In this document: in pieces, positions 50,067 through 58,703 of the stretch
Layout of the letters: every line of letters starts with the position of its first letter
Position numbering within the stretch: position 1 is the stretch's first letter
From: Polynucleobacter corsicus
GTDB taxonomy: Bacteria; Pseudomonadota; Gammaproteobacteria; Burkholderiales; Burkholderiaceae
NCBI RefSeq assembly: GCF_018688255.1
Contig: NZ_CP061314.1
Location: forward strand, 806,001 to 870,000
Reading direction: 5' to 3'
Length of the DNA: 64,000 bases
Translations under genes and position numbers: made by a program
The notes under the pieces: generated by a model
What the model was told of the DNA's origin: nothing
What the model saw: the letters and a program-made list of their open reading frames with translations, nothing else
The model's database searches: none

Positions 50067-51818
50067 ATGCCCACCATCAAAGTTGCCTACCCAATTTTAT
50101 TTATTACCTTTCTTCTTCAGGCAATTTGGGTTGAGGCTGCAGCTATTTATCCAATTAACAAGGCTTCGATTCTTGTTGGATCTTCATTTGATATCAAAAT
50201 TGAATTTGATCAAGAGCATAAATTAGAGGATTTAGATATTCAACTCAATAATGCGTCCATCAAGGCGCAGATCAAGTCACAGCCAATCTATATCGCAAAT
50301 GAATCGGGCAAAGGAAGTTCCCTCATCTATCGAGACGTTCAGCTAGCAAAGCCTGGTCAATATTCTCTGATTGCTAAAGGGGGTCAGGAAAGTATCCAAG
50401 TCACTTGGGATATCTATGCAAGCGGTCCTCGAAAAGTAAAAAATATCATTCTTTTCGTGGGTGATGGTATGACTATCGCCAATAGAACCTCTGCACGTGT
50501 TTTATCTAAAGGGATAGTCGAAGGTAAGTACCAGGGTAAGTTGTCATTTGATGACATGCCTAATATGGCGCTAATCGGCACATCAGGCTCTGACTCACTC
50601 ATTACCGATTCTGCAAACTCGATGAGCGCCTATACAACCGGTCATAAGACTGCTGTGAATGCTATGGGCGTCTATGTTTCAAGAGCATCAGACAATTTGT
50701 CCCATCCTAAGGTAGAAACCATCTCTGAGTTAATCAAGCGTAAAACCAACATGTCAGTTGGCATTGTTTCTGACTCTGAATTACAGGATGCAACTCCAGG
50801 TGCCATGGTGTCACATACCCGTAGGCGTGCAGACAAGTCGTATATTGCCGATCAACTATTTGCTAGTGGGGCGGAGGTTATTTTAGGTGGAGGCTCTGCC
50901 TACTTTTACCCGCAGTCTGCTGAAGGGTCTAAGCGCAAGGATGATAAAAATCTGGTATCCCAATTCGAAACTTCGGGATATGCCATTGCTTTAAATAAGC
51001 AAGAGCTATTGGCAGCAGGTGATGCTAAGGAAACTAAAAAGCTATTTGGGGTATTTCATCCGGATAATATGGATGGATCCTTGGACCGTTTTTTCCTAAA
51101 GAAAAATACAGTAGCGCAATATCCAGATCAGCCTGATTTAACAGAGATGACGCAAGCGGCAATCAATGTCTTATCCAAAAATCCGAACGGCTTTTTCTTG
51201 ATGGTTGAGGCTGCCTTAATTGATAAATTTAATCATCCCTTAGACTGGGAGCGGGCTGCTTTTGACACCATCATGTTGAGTAATGCCGTACAAATTGCAA
51301 AAGATTTTGCAAAGAAAAATCCAGATACTCTCATTATTGTTACCCCTGACCATACTCATAGCGGTTCAATCAGTGGCGTTGTAAATGATGCTAAACCAGG
51401 ACCCCTAAGGGAAAAGGTTGGGGTATACGCAGATGCGGGCTACCCAAATTATCCCAAAGCAGATGTGGCAGGCTATCCAAGTCAGATTGATGTCAGCAAG
51501 CGTTTAGCCTTCTTCTATGGGAGCTACCCCGATCACTATGAAACGCTTCATCCAAAACTAGATGCTACGTTTAAGCCGGCAGTGAAAGATGAATCTGGCA
51601 AGTATGTTGCTAACCCTAAATATATCCAGCAACAAGAAGATGCTATTCATATGCCTGGTAATCTGCCTTCAAACCAAGAGGTTGGGGTTCACACGGCCGA
51701 TGACGCAGTGCTCAATGCCATGGGGCCCGGATCTGAAAAGTTCAGGGGATTCATGGATAACACTGAGGTATTTAAGGTAATGGTTGAAACTCTCGGTCTG
51801 GGTTATTCCAAGCGTTAG
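50067..51818 (+). CDS. Alkaline phosphatase, PhoA-type
   Basis: Exported phosphomonoesterase that frees phosphate from organic esters. A signal peptide covers about residues 1-24 (ending WVEA-AA). About 100 beta-rich residues precede the catalytic domain, which starts near residue 130 with ILFVGDGMT. The nucleophile Ser is in DSANSMSAYTTG. Metal ligands fit ALIDKFNH (the D-K-x-x-H form of E. coli PhoA), TPDHTHSG and VHTADDAV. 583 residues, longer than E. coli PhoA. It lies near phoBR, but I find no convincing Pho box just upstream. Confidence 0.88.
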   Translation: MPTIKVAYPILFITFLLQAIWVEAAAIYPINKASILVGSSFDIKIEFDQEHKLEDLDIQLNNASIKAQIKSQPIYIANESGKGSSLIYRDVQLAKPGQYSLIAKGGQESIQVTWDIYASGPRKVKNIILFVGDGMTIANRTSARVLSKGIVEGKYQGKLSFDDMPNMALIGTSGSDSLITDSANSMSAYTTGHKTAVNAMGVYVSRASDNLSHPKVETISELIKRKTNMSVGIVSDSELQDATPGAMVSHTRRRADKSYIADQLFASGAEVILGGGSAYFYPQSAEGSKRKDDKNLVSQFETSGYAIALNKQELLAAGDAKETKKLFGVFHPDNMDGSLDRFFLKKNTVAQYPDQPDLTEMTQAAINVLSKNPNGFFLMVEAALIDKFNHPLDWERAAFDTIMLSNAVQIAKDFAKKNPDTLIIVTPDHTHSGSISGVVNDAKPGPLREKVGVYADAGYPNYPKADVAGYPSQIDVSKRLAFFYGSYPDHYETLHPKLDATFKPAVKDESGKYVANPKYIQQQEDAIHMPGNLPSNQEVGVHTADDAVLNAMGPGSEKFRGFMDNTEVFKVMVETLGLGYSKR

Positions 51819-51917
51819 CGAGTAAATTTAACGTTACCTTCAATTTATTGATGCATAGCTATTATTCAATGCCTTTGTAGTTCACAATGAATACTAACAA
51901 GTAATCTCTTGTTATGA

Positions 51918-52949
51918 ATGGACTTGGCCTTAATGAAAAGAAAGTTATACGATTCGCTGGTAGATTTAAGACTTACGGTTTCTAAAGTCCTTGGGTTTAC
52001 TCAAGAGATCAAACACATCACCCCAGTCACCACAGCAGAGAAGTTTGGGTTTGTGCATGAGCTCTTTCATAAACCCTCAGAAGTCCTTGAGCTAGTTCCC
52101 AAAGAAGAGCCTATTCGGCCTCAGGTGCTTGCAAAGTCAAAGATAGACCTTGCTCTTCCAGAGACTCGACATTTTGATATTGTGGATGAGGGGGGCAGCA
52201 GAAAGCTCGCCTACAGCATTTCCGGAAATACGAATGCAGAAAAAATACTACTTTGTTTGCCTGGCCTCTTGGAGACCAAAGATTCCTTTAGCGTATTGCA
52301 TAGCCATTTTTTAAGATTTGAAGAATGCAAAGTAGTTAGCGTTGATTTTCCTGGGAGAGGGGATTCTGAGTCCATTGCCTTGTCTCAAAACTACACCATG
52401 TCTCTCTATCTATCAGACATTCAAAGCCTCATCAAGATGCTGTTGAGTAATCATCCATCGAGTACTCAATTTACCATTTTGGGCACTAGTATGGGTGGTG
52501 TATTAGCTATGTACTTAACGCAGTCACTGGGAAAAAGAATTTCCGAAATTATTCTGAATGATATTGCCTTAACTGTAAATTGGACCGCCCTCTATTCTTT
52601 ATATAAATCAATGAAAAATGAAGTTGGTTTTAAAGAAGTCAAACAATTGGCAAAAGATTTGAGGGTGGATGAGAGAGCATTTGCAGATGTCCAGTTACCA
52701 GGCCACTTTGATTTAAGTTACAAAGCCGATGTATGGGGAATGAACTTTCATGAGGCAATGGAGGGCTACAAAGGAAAGGTGGCGCTTATTTATGGCGCCG
52801 ACTCAAAGGTATGTACATGCGAGCGAGTACGCTCTGCAAAGGCTGTAATACCAAGATTAATTACATTCGAGATCGAGAATGCAGGGCACCCGGTGCCATT
52901 TACGCTCCAGGTTTGTGAGTTTATTCAGCAACAGATGAAACTTAAGTAA
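51918..52949 (+). CDS. Alpha/beta hydrolase
   Basis: Putative esterase or lipase. The nucleophile elbow is GTSMGG (about residue 195); the acid is likely in YGADSK and the His in NAGHPVPF. 343 residues. The first 90 or so residues (before KLAYSISGN) are not part of the hydrolase fold; they resemble a helical extension. No signal peptide. The start is ATG 51918; ATG 51933 is possible. Substrate unknown; location among phosphate genes is the only hint. Confidence 0.75.
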   Translation: MDLALMKRKLYDSLVDLRLTVSKVLGFTQEIKHITPVTTAEKFGFVHELFHKPSEVLELVPKEEPIRPQVLAKSKIDLALPETRHFDIVDEGGSRKLAYSISGNTNAEKILLCLPGLLETKDSFSVLHSHFLRFEECKVVSVDFPGRGDSESIALSQNYTMSLYLSDIQSLIKMLLSNHPSSTQFTILGTSMGGVLAMYLTQSLGKRISEIILNDIALTVNWTALYSLYKSMKNEVGFKEVKQLAKDLRVDERAFADVQLPGHFDLSYKADVWGMNFHEAMEGYKGKVALIYGADSKVCTCERVRSAKAVIPRLITFEIENAGHPVPFTLQVCEFIQQQMKLK

Positions 52950-52956
52950 GCTATTG

Positions 52957-53925
52957 CTAGTTATTTTCTTTGAGAATAATTGGTTTGAAGCTAAAGGGTT
53001 GCTCTTGCGCAGGATTCACCTGAACTTCAACGGCTTGTACTTGTTCAGCCCCCATCACCTGAAGTCGTAATACATTTTCTAGGACCCTTTTTTGATTCTT
53101 GCGATAGAGGGGCTGATCAATGATAAGCCGATGACTATCACCATGAATCAATAGCACCGGTTTATTAAAAATCTCTGACTTTGATATGAAGCTCTCTAAG
53201 GTATCACGATAGCCACTATCGCTACTCGTCAATTGGCTAGGTTGGTAAAACATATCGGCTTGATAGGCAAAGATAATGCCCTTCAAGTTTCTTTGGGTGG
53301 CTAAATTAAATGCTTGATCGATCCATGCTAAGTTAGCTTGATTTCTATCTTGATATTCTTTGATTGCAGACTCTGAGCCTTCATTATTATTATTCGAGCC
53401 AGGTATATGAATGCTGACAAACAGAAAATTATTTTTGATCCAGTAGGCATTCTCCACATATTTAGAGTACTTTGTGTCAACATCTGCTTGCCTCTGGAGG
53501 CGGATTGTATTTTTACCCAAGCTTTGATTGGTATTAAAAAATACTGATCTAAGAGCTTCTAGTCTTTCAAGTGGATCATAGGCACCGGCTAATGGTCGGT
53601 GGCAGTCTGTCCATTCGTTATCCCCTGGACTGTAAATCAAAGGTGCTTTAAAGCTTGAAAAATAGGTTTTGATAATTTGGTTGTGAGCATCACTACAGAG
53701 TGATGAGCCAGATTTTGTATCCCCAATAAATATACTGAAGCTGGGGTTTAGTTGGTTTATTTCAGTAATTAAATTTTCAAAGCGTTGAAAATCCTGAGGT
53801 AGTGAGTAGGGCATATCCCCTAGAGCAATGAACTTAAAGCTCTGGCTGATAGCAGCTGTTGAAAAGCTTGCTATGAAGATAGTGAGAAAAAATATGCTGA
53901 AGCGTAGTGCTTTAAAAGATTTCAT
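52957..53925 (-). CDS. Exported calcineurin-like metallophosphoesterase
   Basis: Probably a periplasmic phosphoesterase. A signal peptide spans about residues 1-28 (hydrophobic run FSIFFLTIFIASFSTAA). Metal motifs: ALGDMPYS, FIGDTKSG, SPGDNEWTDCH and IHGDSH. 322 residues. Its ATG directly abuts the stop of the 139-residue gene upstream, so they form one operon. It faces the alpha/beta hydrolase convergently. Role in organic phosphate scavenging is inferred. Confidence 0.8.
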   Translation of the reverse strand: MKSFKALRFSIFFLTIFIASFSTAAISQSFKFIALGDMPYSLPQDFQRFENLITEINQLNPSFSIFIGDTKSGSSLCSDAHNQIIKTYFSSFKAPLIYSPGDNEWTDCHRPLAGAYDPLERLEALRSVFFNTNQSLGKNTIRLQRQADVDTKYSKYVENAYWIKNNFLFVSIHIPGSNNNNEGSESAIKEYQDRNQANLAWIDQAFNLATQRNLKGIIFAYQADMFYQPSQLTSSDSGYRDTLESFISKSEIFNKPVLLIHGDSHRLIIDQPLYRKNQKRVLENVLRLQVMGAEQVQAVEVQVNPAQEQPFSFKPIILKENN

Positions 53926-54345
53926 TTATTTATATTGCTCAGGTTCATCATTGATTTCTTTGATCTCTAGCTCACCAAAGATATACGTATTTTCTCCTAT
54001 TTCCTTCCAGCCTAGATCCTGAAAGACATGCACGTATTCCCCAGAGAACTTTTTTGATTTGCCATAGAAAATATCCGTTAGCTCATCTTGCTCATCTTCA
54101 TCAACGGTCTCAGAAAAGTAGATTACCTTCTCCCCATCATAAGTCTTGCTGATTTCAGCCCCAGGAATATCGGCAATACAAATCCCTATTTGAGCTTGAT
54201 AGTGACTGATGAACTTTGGCTTGGTAGGGGTAGTGATGGAACCCAGCTTCCAGACAGTTCCACATTTAATTTCTTTATTCTGTTTTTTAAAGATGTATCT
54301 TTGGACTAGAGAGCCCATTTCGAGGGGGATAATTTGATACAGCAT
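53926..54345 (-). CDS. Unknown protein, 139 residues, co-transcribed with metallophosphoesterase
   Basis: Not recognised. MLYQIIPLEMGSLVQRYIFK, then an acidic stretch near residue 80 (SETVDEDEQDEL) and a highly acidic C-terminus. No signal peptide or membrane helix. The frame extends upstream to 54516 but a GGAG 7 bp before ATG 54345 supports the short form. It is immediately followed by the phosphoesterase gene. Confidence 0.6.
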   Translation of the reverse strand: MLYQIIPLEMGSLVQRYIFKKQNKEIKCGTVWKLGSITTPTKPKFISHYQAQIGICIADIPGAEISKTYDGEKVIYFSETVDEDEQDELTDIFYGKSKKFSGEYVHVFQDLGWKEIGENTYIFGELEIKEINDEPEQYK

Positions 54346-54392
54346 CTCATATCTCCTATAGTGAATCTGAGCCTTAATCATGCTCCTAAAGT

Positions 54393-54410
54393 ATGACGAT
54401 TCGATGAAGA
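54393..54410 (-). promoter_or_regulatory. Weak candidate Pho box of the metallophosphoesterase operon
   Basis: On the minus strand: TCTTCAT-CGAA-TCGTCAT, 7+4+7, matching the CTGTCAT half-site at 4 and 5 of 7 positions. CATGAT (54377-54382) lies 10 bp further on as a possible -10. Weaker than the other sites in this window. Confidence 0.3.
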
Positions 54411-54456
54411 TCGGTCGATCTGAATGAATGTCTTCATTCTGTAATAGTTCCAGTTC

Positions 54457-54669
54457 ATGATGAGGTCTGTGAATACAGTACTTACAACTATTACCTGCCC
54501 CGATTGCTGTGGACAAGAAACCCTGGAAATCTCACAAGGCTATTCTCAGCATTTGTATCGCTGCCCAAGCTGCAGCACCATTCTGAAGCCCAGATCAGGA
54601 GACTGCTGCATTTTTTGCAGCTTCGGAAGCCAAGATTGCTCTAATGCGGAGCAAAATTTAGCTGCTTAG
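54457..54669 (+). CDS. GDCCxxC-type putative zinc ribbon protein
   Basis: 70 residues, eleven of them Cys. The C-terminal GDCCIFCSFGS matches the GDCCVxC small-protein family, some members of which carry selenocysteine. Three further CxxC-like pairs (CPDC, CPSC) suggest zinc binding. The start is uncertain: ATG 54457 or 54460, or GTG 54469. Divergent from the 139-residue gene and upstream of ppx. Function unknown. Confidence 0.6.
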   Translation: MMRSVNTVLTTITCPDCCGQETLEISQGYSQHLYRCPSCSTILKPRSGDCCIFCSFGSQDCSNAEQNLAA

Positions 54670-54695
54670 GCCACTACCCAGTAGACTAGGGTCTC

Positions 54696-54724
54696 GTTTC
54701 ATGAATGTGTCATTAGAGTTTCAT
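54696..54724 (+). promoter_or_regulatory. Triple Pho half-site array before ppx
   Basis: Three half-sites GTTTCAT (54696), GTGTCAT (54707) and GTTTCAT (54718) recur at exact 11-bp steps with 4-bp spacers GAAT and TAGA. Matches to CTGTCAT are 5, 6 and 5 of 7. The array ends 43 bp before the ppx start. Confidence 0.55.
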
Positions 54725-54767
54725 AAAATAGACATATTTAAGTAAACCTGCTTCTATTGGAAATGCT

Positions 54768-56306
54768 GTGGCCTTACATCAAAATAAATCCTTAATGAAT
54801 GCAACTGACCTTGTCGCTGCAGTAGACCTTGGCTCGAATAGCTTTCGTATGCTGGTTGCCCAAGTCGTTAAGACACCCTCGGGTACTCAGCTTCGTCCGA
54901 TTGATACCTTGCGTGAGTCTGTCCGCCTGGCTGCGGGCTTAACTGACAATAAATTATTAGGTAATGATGCTTATCAGCGAGGCATAACCGCAATTCGGCG
55001 CTTTGGTGAGCGTATTCGGGGATTTGATCCTGCTAATGTGCGGGCTGTTGCTACCAATACCTTACGAGTAGCCAAGAATGCACCTCACTTTATCCAAGAA
55101 GCTGAGGAGGCCTTAGGTTTCCCCATTGAAGTGATCGCAGGCGTAGAGGAAGCGCGCTTGATCTATATTGGTGCCGCCCATGAAGTGCCAGCAGTGCAAG
55201 GCAATCGTTTGGTGGTAGATATTGGTGGAGGCTCTACTGAGCTGATCATTGGAAAAGGTTACGAGCCCAGATTGATGGAAAGCTTGTATATCGGATGTGT
55301 TTCTCACAGCCTGAGGTTCTTCCCTAAGGGCAATATTGATTCTCATGCCTTCAAAGAAGCGGAGCTAGCCGCTAGACGAGAAATTCAGGTCATTTCTGGG
55401 GCGTATCTGAATGCTGGCTGGAAGCAAGTGATCGGCTCTTCAGGAACCGCACGCGCTTTAGCGGAACTCATTGCGGCAAATAACTTCAATGACCAGAAAG
55501 ATGGCTCCGATGGCTTGATTACCCGTGATGGCTTAAGAGCCATGAAAAAGCATCTGCTTAAATATGAGCACATCAATCAGGTCGAGTTACAAGGCCTCAA
55601 GGACGACAGGCGCTCAGTTTGGCCCGGCGGCCTTGCGATCATGATTGCTGTATTTGATGAGCTCGGTATTGAGTCTATGGAGGTCACAGATGCTGCTTTA
55701 AGAATCGGTGTCCTTTACGACCTATTAGGCCGCTCTCAGCATGAGGATATGCGCTTTGTAACAGTTGAGCAATTTATGCAGCGTTACGCTGTAGATCGAG
55801 AACAAGCTAAGCGCGTTGGCAATCTAGCTGCTGAGTTTTTGGCGCAGTTACCTAGGCCTGATGAAGAGAGTAGGGCCGATAACATCGCTTTATTGCAATG
55901 GGCCGCTAATCTTCATGAAATCGGCTTATCGATATCACATAACGGATATCACAAACATTCTGCATACATTGCGGGTAATGCTGATATGCCGGGTTTCTCA
56001 AAAAACGATCAGGCTAGATTAGCCGCCTTACTCATTGGTCATACCGGTAAGTTAGGAAAGTTAGCGAATAACGCCTCTTTCTCTGATTGGCGAATGTTAT
56101 TTTGCATAAGGCTTGCACAAGTACTTTGCCGTGGACGAAGTGATATCAACTTACCCAAAGTAAAAGTCTCGGAGCATAGCGGAGACTACCTGGTTAGCCT
56201 CTCCAAAGACTGGGCTAAAGAGCATCCATTAACAGAGTTTAGCCTTCAAAAAGAAGCGGCCGAATGGAAACGTATCGGCCGACCTTATAGCATTAGCTTG
56301 AAGTAA
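54768..56306 (+). CDS. ppx: Exopolyphosphatase (Ppx/GppA family)
   Basis: Releases phosphate from polyphosphate ends, or acts on pppGpp. ASKHA fold: AAVDLGSNSFRMLVA near residue 17, VVDIGGGSTELIIG near 148, and GSSGTARALAE. The C-terminal part contains an HD-like region (ANLHEIG). 512 residues. The start is GTG 54768; ATG 54795 is an alternative. Ppx versus GppA cannot be settled by eye, but context favours polyphosphate. Confidence 0.9.
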   Translation: MALHQNKSLMNATDLVAAVDLGSNSFRMLVAQVVKTPSGTQLRPIDTLRESVRLAAGLTDNKLLGNDAYQRGITAIRRFGERIRGFDPANVRAVATNTLRVAKNAPHFIQEAEEALGFPIEVIAGVEEARLIYIGAAHEVPAVQGNRLVVDIGGGSTELIIGKGYEPRLMESLYIGCVSHSLRFFPKGNIDSHAFKEAELAARREIQVISGAYLNAGWKQVIGSSGTARALAELIAANNFNDQKDGSDGLITRDGLRAMKKHLLKYEHINQVELQGLKDDRRSVWPGGLAIMIAVFDELGIESMEVTDAALRIGVLYDLLGRSQHEDMRFVTVEQFMQRYAVDREQAKRVGNLAAEFLAQLPRPDEESRADNIALLQWAANLHEIGLSISHNGYHKHSAYIAGNADMPGFSKNDQARLAALLIGHTGKLGKLANNASFSDWRMLFCIRLAQVLCRGRSDINLPKVKVSEHSGDYLVSLSKDWAKEHPLTEFSLQKEAAEWKRIGRPYSISLK

Positions 56307-56309
56307 TGC

Positions 56310-57245
56310 TTACAACCCTAGGAAATGCTTTGCGTAACGAGGATTGATTTCTGATAGACGTAACATGGTCAATACATCTGCTGTATTGAAATCTGGATCC
56401 CAGGCCGGTGCGCTGCAAATTTTAGCGCCCAACTTTAAATAACCCTTGATCAAGGGTGGGGGATCAACATCTAAGCCGCCATTGAGTCGCTCCAGCGGCA
56501 AGGGTAAGCGAGGAAAAGCATGATTCTCAACTGGCGCCATTTGATCATTGCTTAGTGAGTTGTATAAGCTGGCTGCAAAATGACCGCCGTCACCCATTGG
56601 GATGCTGGCACAACCGAGCATGATTTCATAATCGTGTTTTTGCATATATTGCGCTAAGCCGCTCCACAAAGCCATGATGACTGCGCCAGAACGAAAGTCT
56701 TCGTGCACGCAAGATCTACCGAGCTCAACTAACTTGGGGCGCAGGTGATCCAAGCGACTTAAATCAAACTCTGAGTCTGAGTAGAGACGTCCAATCTCCA
56801 ACGCTTTGTGCGGAGGGAGTACGCGATAGGTGCCGACCACCATTAATGACTCCTGATCACGTATCAATAAATGATCGCAATAGGCATCAAATTCGTCAAT
56901 GTCGAGGTTTTCTGGATTGCTTGGAAGCTTTGCCCCCATCTCTTCTGCAAATACCTTGTAGCGTAGGCGCTGTGCTTCTTTAATCTCACTCGCATTACTA
57001 GCCCAAGTAATTTGAAGAGCAGGGCGCTTTGGCTTAGCAATTACCTTCTCAACAACTGGCTCTATGGCCCTAAGCTCAGCTCTGGCTTTAGTGGCAAATT
57101 TCTTACCAAATAACTTCTTTGCAATTTTCTTGGAAAAAAGTTTTTTGATCGCTTCAGTTTTACTCTTTTTAATCTTCTTTGGCTTTACTTCAAAGCGAGA
57201 ATTAAAGAGATCAAATGCAGCAAGGGGGTTTGGAATATCGGACAT
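56310..57245 (-). CDS. olsB: OlsB-like GNAT N-acyltransferase (putative ornithine acyltransferase)
   Basis: Candidate for the first step of ornithine lipid synthesis, adding a 3-hydroxyacyl chain from ACP to ornithine. The Acetyltransf_5-type core lies at about residues 90-210: RYKVFAEEMGAKL, EFDAYCDHLLIRD, VGTYRVLPP, IGRLYSDSEFDL, LVELGRSCVHEDFRSG. 311 residues. An N-terminal extension of about 70 residues is Lys-rich. Last gene of the plcP-agt-dgkA-olsB operon, 18 bp after dgkA. Other members of this family act on different amines, so the substrate is inferred. Confidence 0.7.
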   Translation of the reverse strand: MSDIPNPLAAFDLFNSRFEVKPKKIKKSKTEAIKKLFSKKIAKKLFGKKFATKARAELRAIEPVVEKVIAKPKRPALQITWASNASEIKEAQRLRYKVFAEEMGAKLPSNPENLDIDEFDAYCDHLLIRDQESLMVVGTYRVLPPHKALEIGRLYSDSEFDLSRLDHLRPKLVELGRSCVHEDFRSGAVIMALWSGLAQYMQKHDYEIMLGCASIPMGDGGHFAASLYNSLSNDQMAPVENHAFPRLPLPLERLNGGLDVDPPPLIKGYLKLGAKICSAPAWDPDFNTADVLTMLRLSEINPRYAKHFLGL

Positions 57246-57263
57246 AGTGTTCCTTAAGTGTTG

Positions 57264-57665
57264 CTAATGAATGACAAAGGGTATGCAAATCGTTGCCCAC
57301 AATAGGGCAGAAATGAGTAGGGCGAGCATGACTGCAGCTGAGCCAAAATCTTTAGCTCTTTTCGAAAGATCATGGTGATCAAATGAAATGCGATCGATCG
57401 CTGCCTCAACGCTAGAGTTCAGTAGCTCAACCACTAAAACCAGGATGAGCGATGCAATGAGGGCGCATTTCTCAAGCGGGCTAATTGGCAAGAAAAGAGC
57501 AATAGGGCTCAGCACCACTAGCAGGAAAAGCTCTTGTCTAAAAGCACTTTCCTCTTGAAATGCATAGACTATGCCGCACCAAGAATTCTTGGCTGCATGC
57601 CACGCACGCGTGAGGCCACGGTTACCCTTATGCGGGTTTTGCTTAATGTTGTAAGGTGCCGTCAA
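57264..57665 (-). CDS. dgkA: Diacylglycerol kinase
   Basis: Small integral kinase that turns diacylglycerol into phosphatidic acid. 133 residues, three transmembrane helices. DgkA signatures: YAFQEESAFRQE, ELLNSSVEAAIDRIS and LSKRAKDFGSAAV. It starts 9 bp after the agt stop. Beside PlcP and Agt, it could recycle the diacylglycerol that PlcP makes. Confidence 0.93.
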   Translation of the reverse strand: MTAPYNIKQNPHKGNRGLTRAWHAAKNSWCGIVYAFQEESAFRQELFLLVVLSPIALFLPISPLEKCALIASLILVLVVELLNSSVEAAIDRISFDHHDLSKRAKDFGSAAVMLALLISALLWATICIPFVIH

Positions 57666-57674
57666 AATAAATTC

Positions 57675-58703
57675 TTAAGCGAGGGCGGTAATATGAACCG
57701 CTGTGGAAGGTACCGGCTGTAGATGATTAGCAAACTGCTCAGACGCCGCTCTCCAAGAAAACTTCTCAGCATGGGCTCTAGCAAGTTCACGAGGAATCTT
57801 CAGGGCTTGCATACAAGCCACTCGAAGATCTTCATGCATTGCACCAGCAGCAGAGTTGCCTAAAACATCAATTGGACCAGTCACTGGATAGGCTGCCACG
57901 GGTGTGCCACAAGCCATAGCTTCTAAAATTACTAGACCAAAAGTATCGGTTTTGCTTGGGAAGACAAAAACATCAGCGGCGGCGTATACCTTAGCCAACT
58001 CTTCTTGCTGTAATACGCCTAGGTAATTGATGTTGGGGTATTTTTCTTTAATACCGGCCATTGCAGGACCATCACCAACAACCCATTTGGAGCCTGGTAG
58101 ATCTATCTCTAGGAAGGCGTTGATATTTTTCTCAACGGCAACGCGACCAACATATAAGAAAATCGGGTGAGCGCTGTTGAGAGATTTAGATTCTTGCATT
58201 TTGAAGATATCCAAATCCACGCCTCGTGACCACAGCACAACATTTTTAAGCCCGAACTTCTCAAGATCATCTTTTACAACAATGGTCGGTGCCATCACCG
58301 CCATCGATGGCCCATGAAACCAACGAATAAATGCATAAGTAATGCTCAGAGGAATTCCAGTGCGGGCTTTGACATACTCAGGAAAACGAGTGTGATAGGC
58401 CGTAGAGAATGGCAAATTATTTTTTACAGCATAAGAGCGAGCTGATAATCCTAAGGGACCCTCTGTAGCAATATGCATTGCATCTGGTGCAAATTCTTTA
58501 ATACGGCGAGCCACTTCCTTGCCGGGAAATAAGGACAGAGCAATATCAGGATAGGTAGGGCAGGGAATGGACCTAAAGCCAGTCGGGGTAATCATTTCGA
58601 CTTCATGACCCATGCCGATAAGTTCAGCTCTAGTTTGTTTGAGCGTTCTCACAACACCATTGACTTGCGGATCCCATGCATCAGTAATGATCATAATTTT
58701 CAT
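57675..58703 (-). CDS. GT4 glycosyltransferase (putative diacylglycerol glycosyltransferase)
   Basis: 342 residues with the two-domain GT-B fold. DAWDPQVNGVVRTL lies at the N-terminus, and the nucleotide-sugar site SKTDTFGLVILEAMACGTPV near residue 250. A stop/start overlap of 4 bp (ATGA) ties it to plcP upstream. This plcP-agt pairing matches the phosphate-starvation lipid-remodelling module of marine alphaproteobacteria, where Agt makes glycosyl-diacylglycerol. It also resembles GDP-mannose-dependent mannosyltransferases, so the sugar is unknown. Confidence 0.75.
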   Translation of the reverse strand: MKIMIITDAWDPQVNGVVRTLKQTRAELIGMGHEVEMITPTGFRSIPCPTYPDIALSLFPGKEVARRIKEFAPDAMHIATEGPLGLSARSYAVKNNLPFSTAYHTRFPEYVKARTGIPLSITYAFIRWFHGPSMAVMAPTIVVKDDLEKFGLKNVVLWSRGVDLDIFKMQESKSLNSAHPIFLYVGRVAVEKNINAFLEIDLPGSKWVVGDGPAMAGIKEKYPNINYLGVLQQEELAKVYAAADVFVFPSKTDTFGLVILEAMACGTPVAAYPVTGPIDVLGNSAAGAMHEDLRVACMQALKIPRELARAHAEKFSWRAASEQFANHLQPVPSTAVHITALA

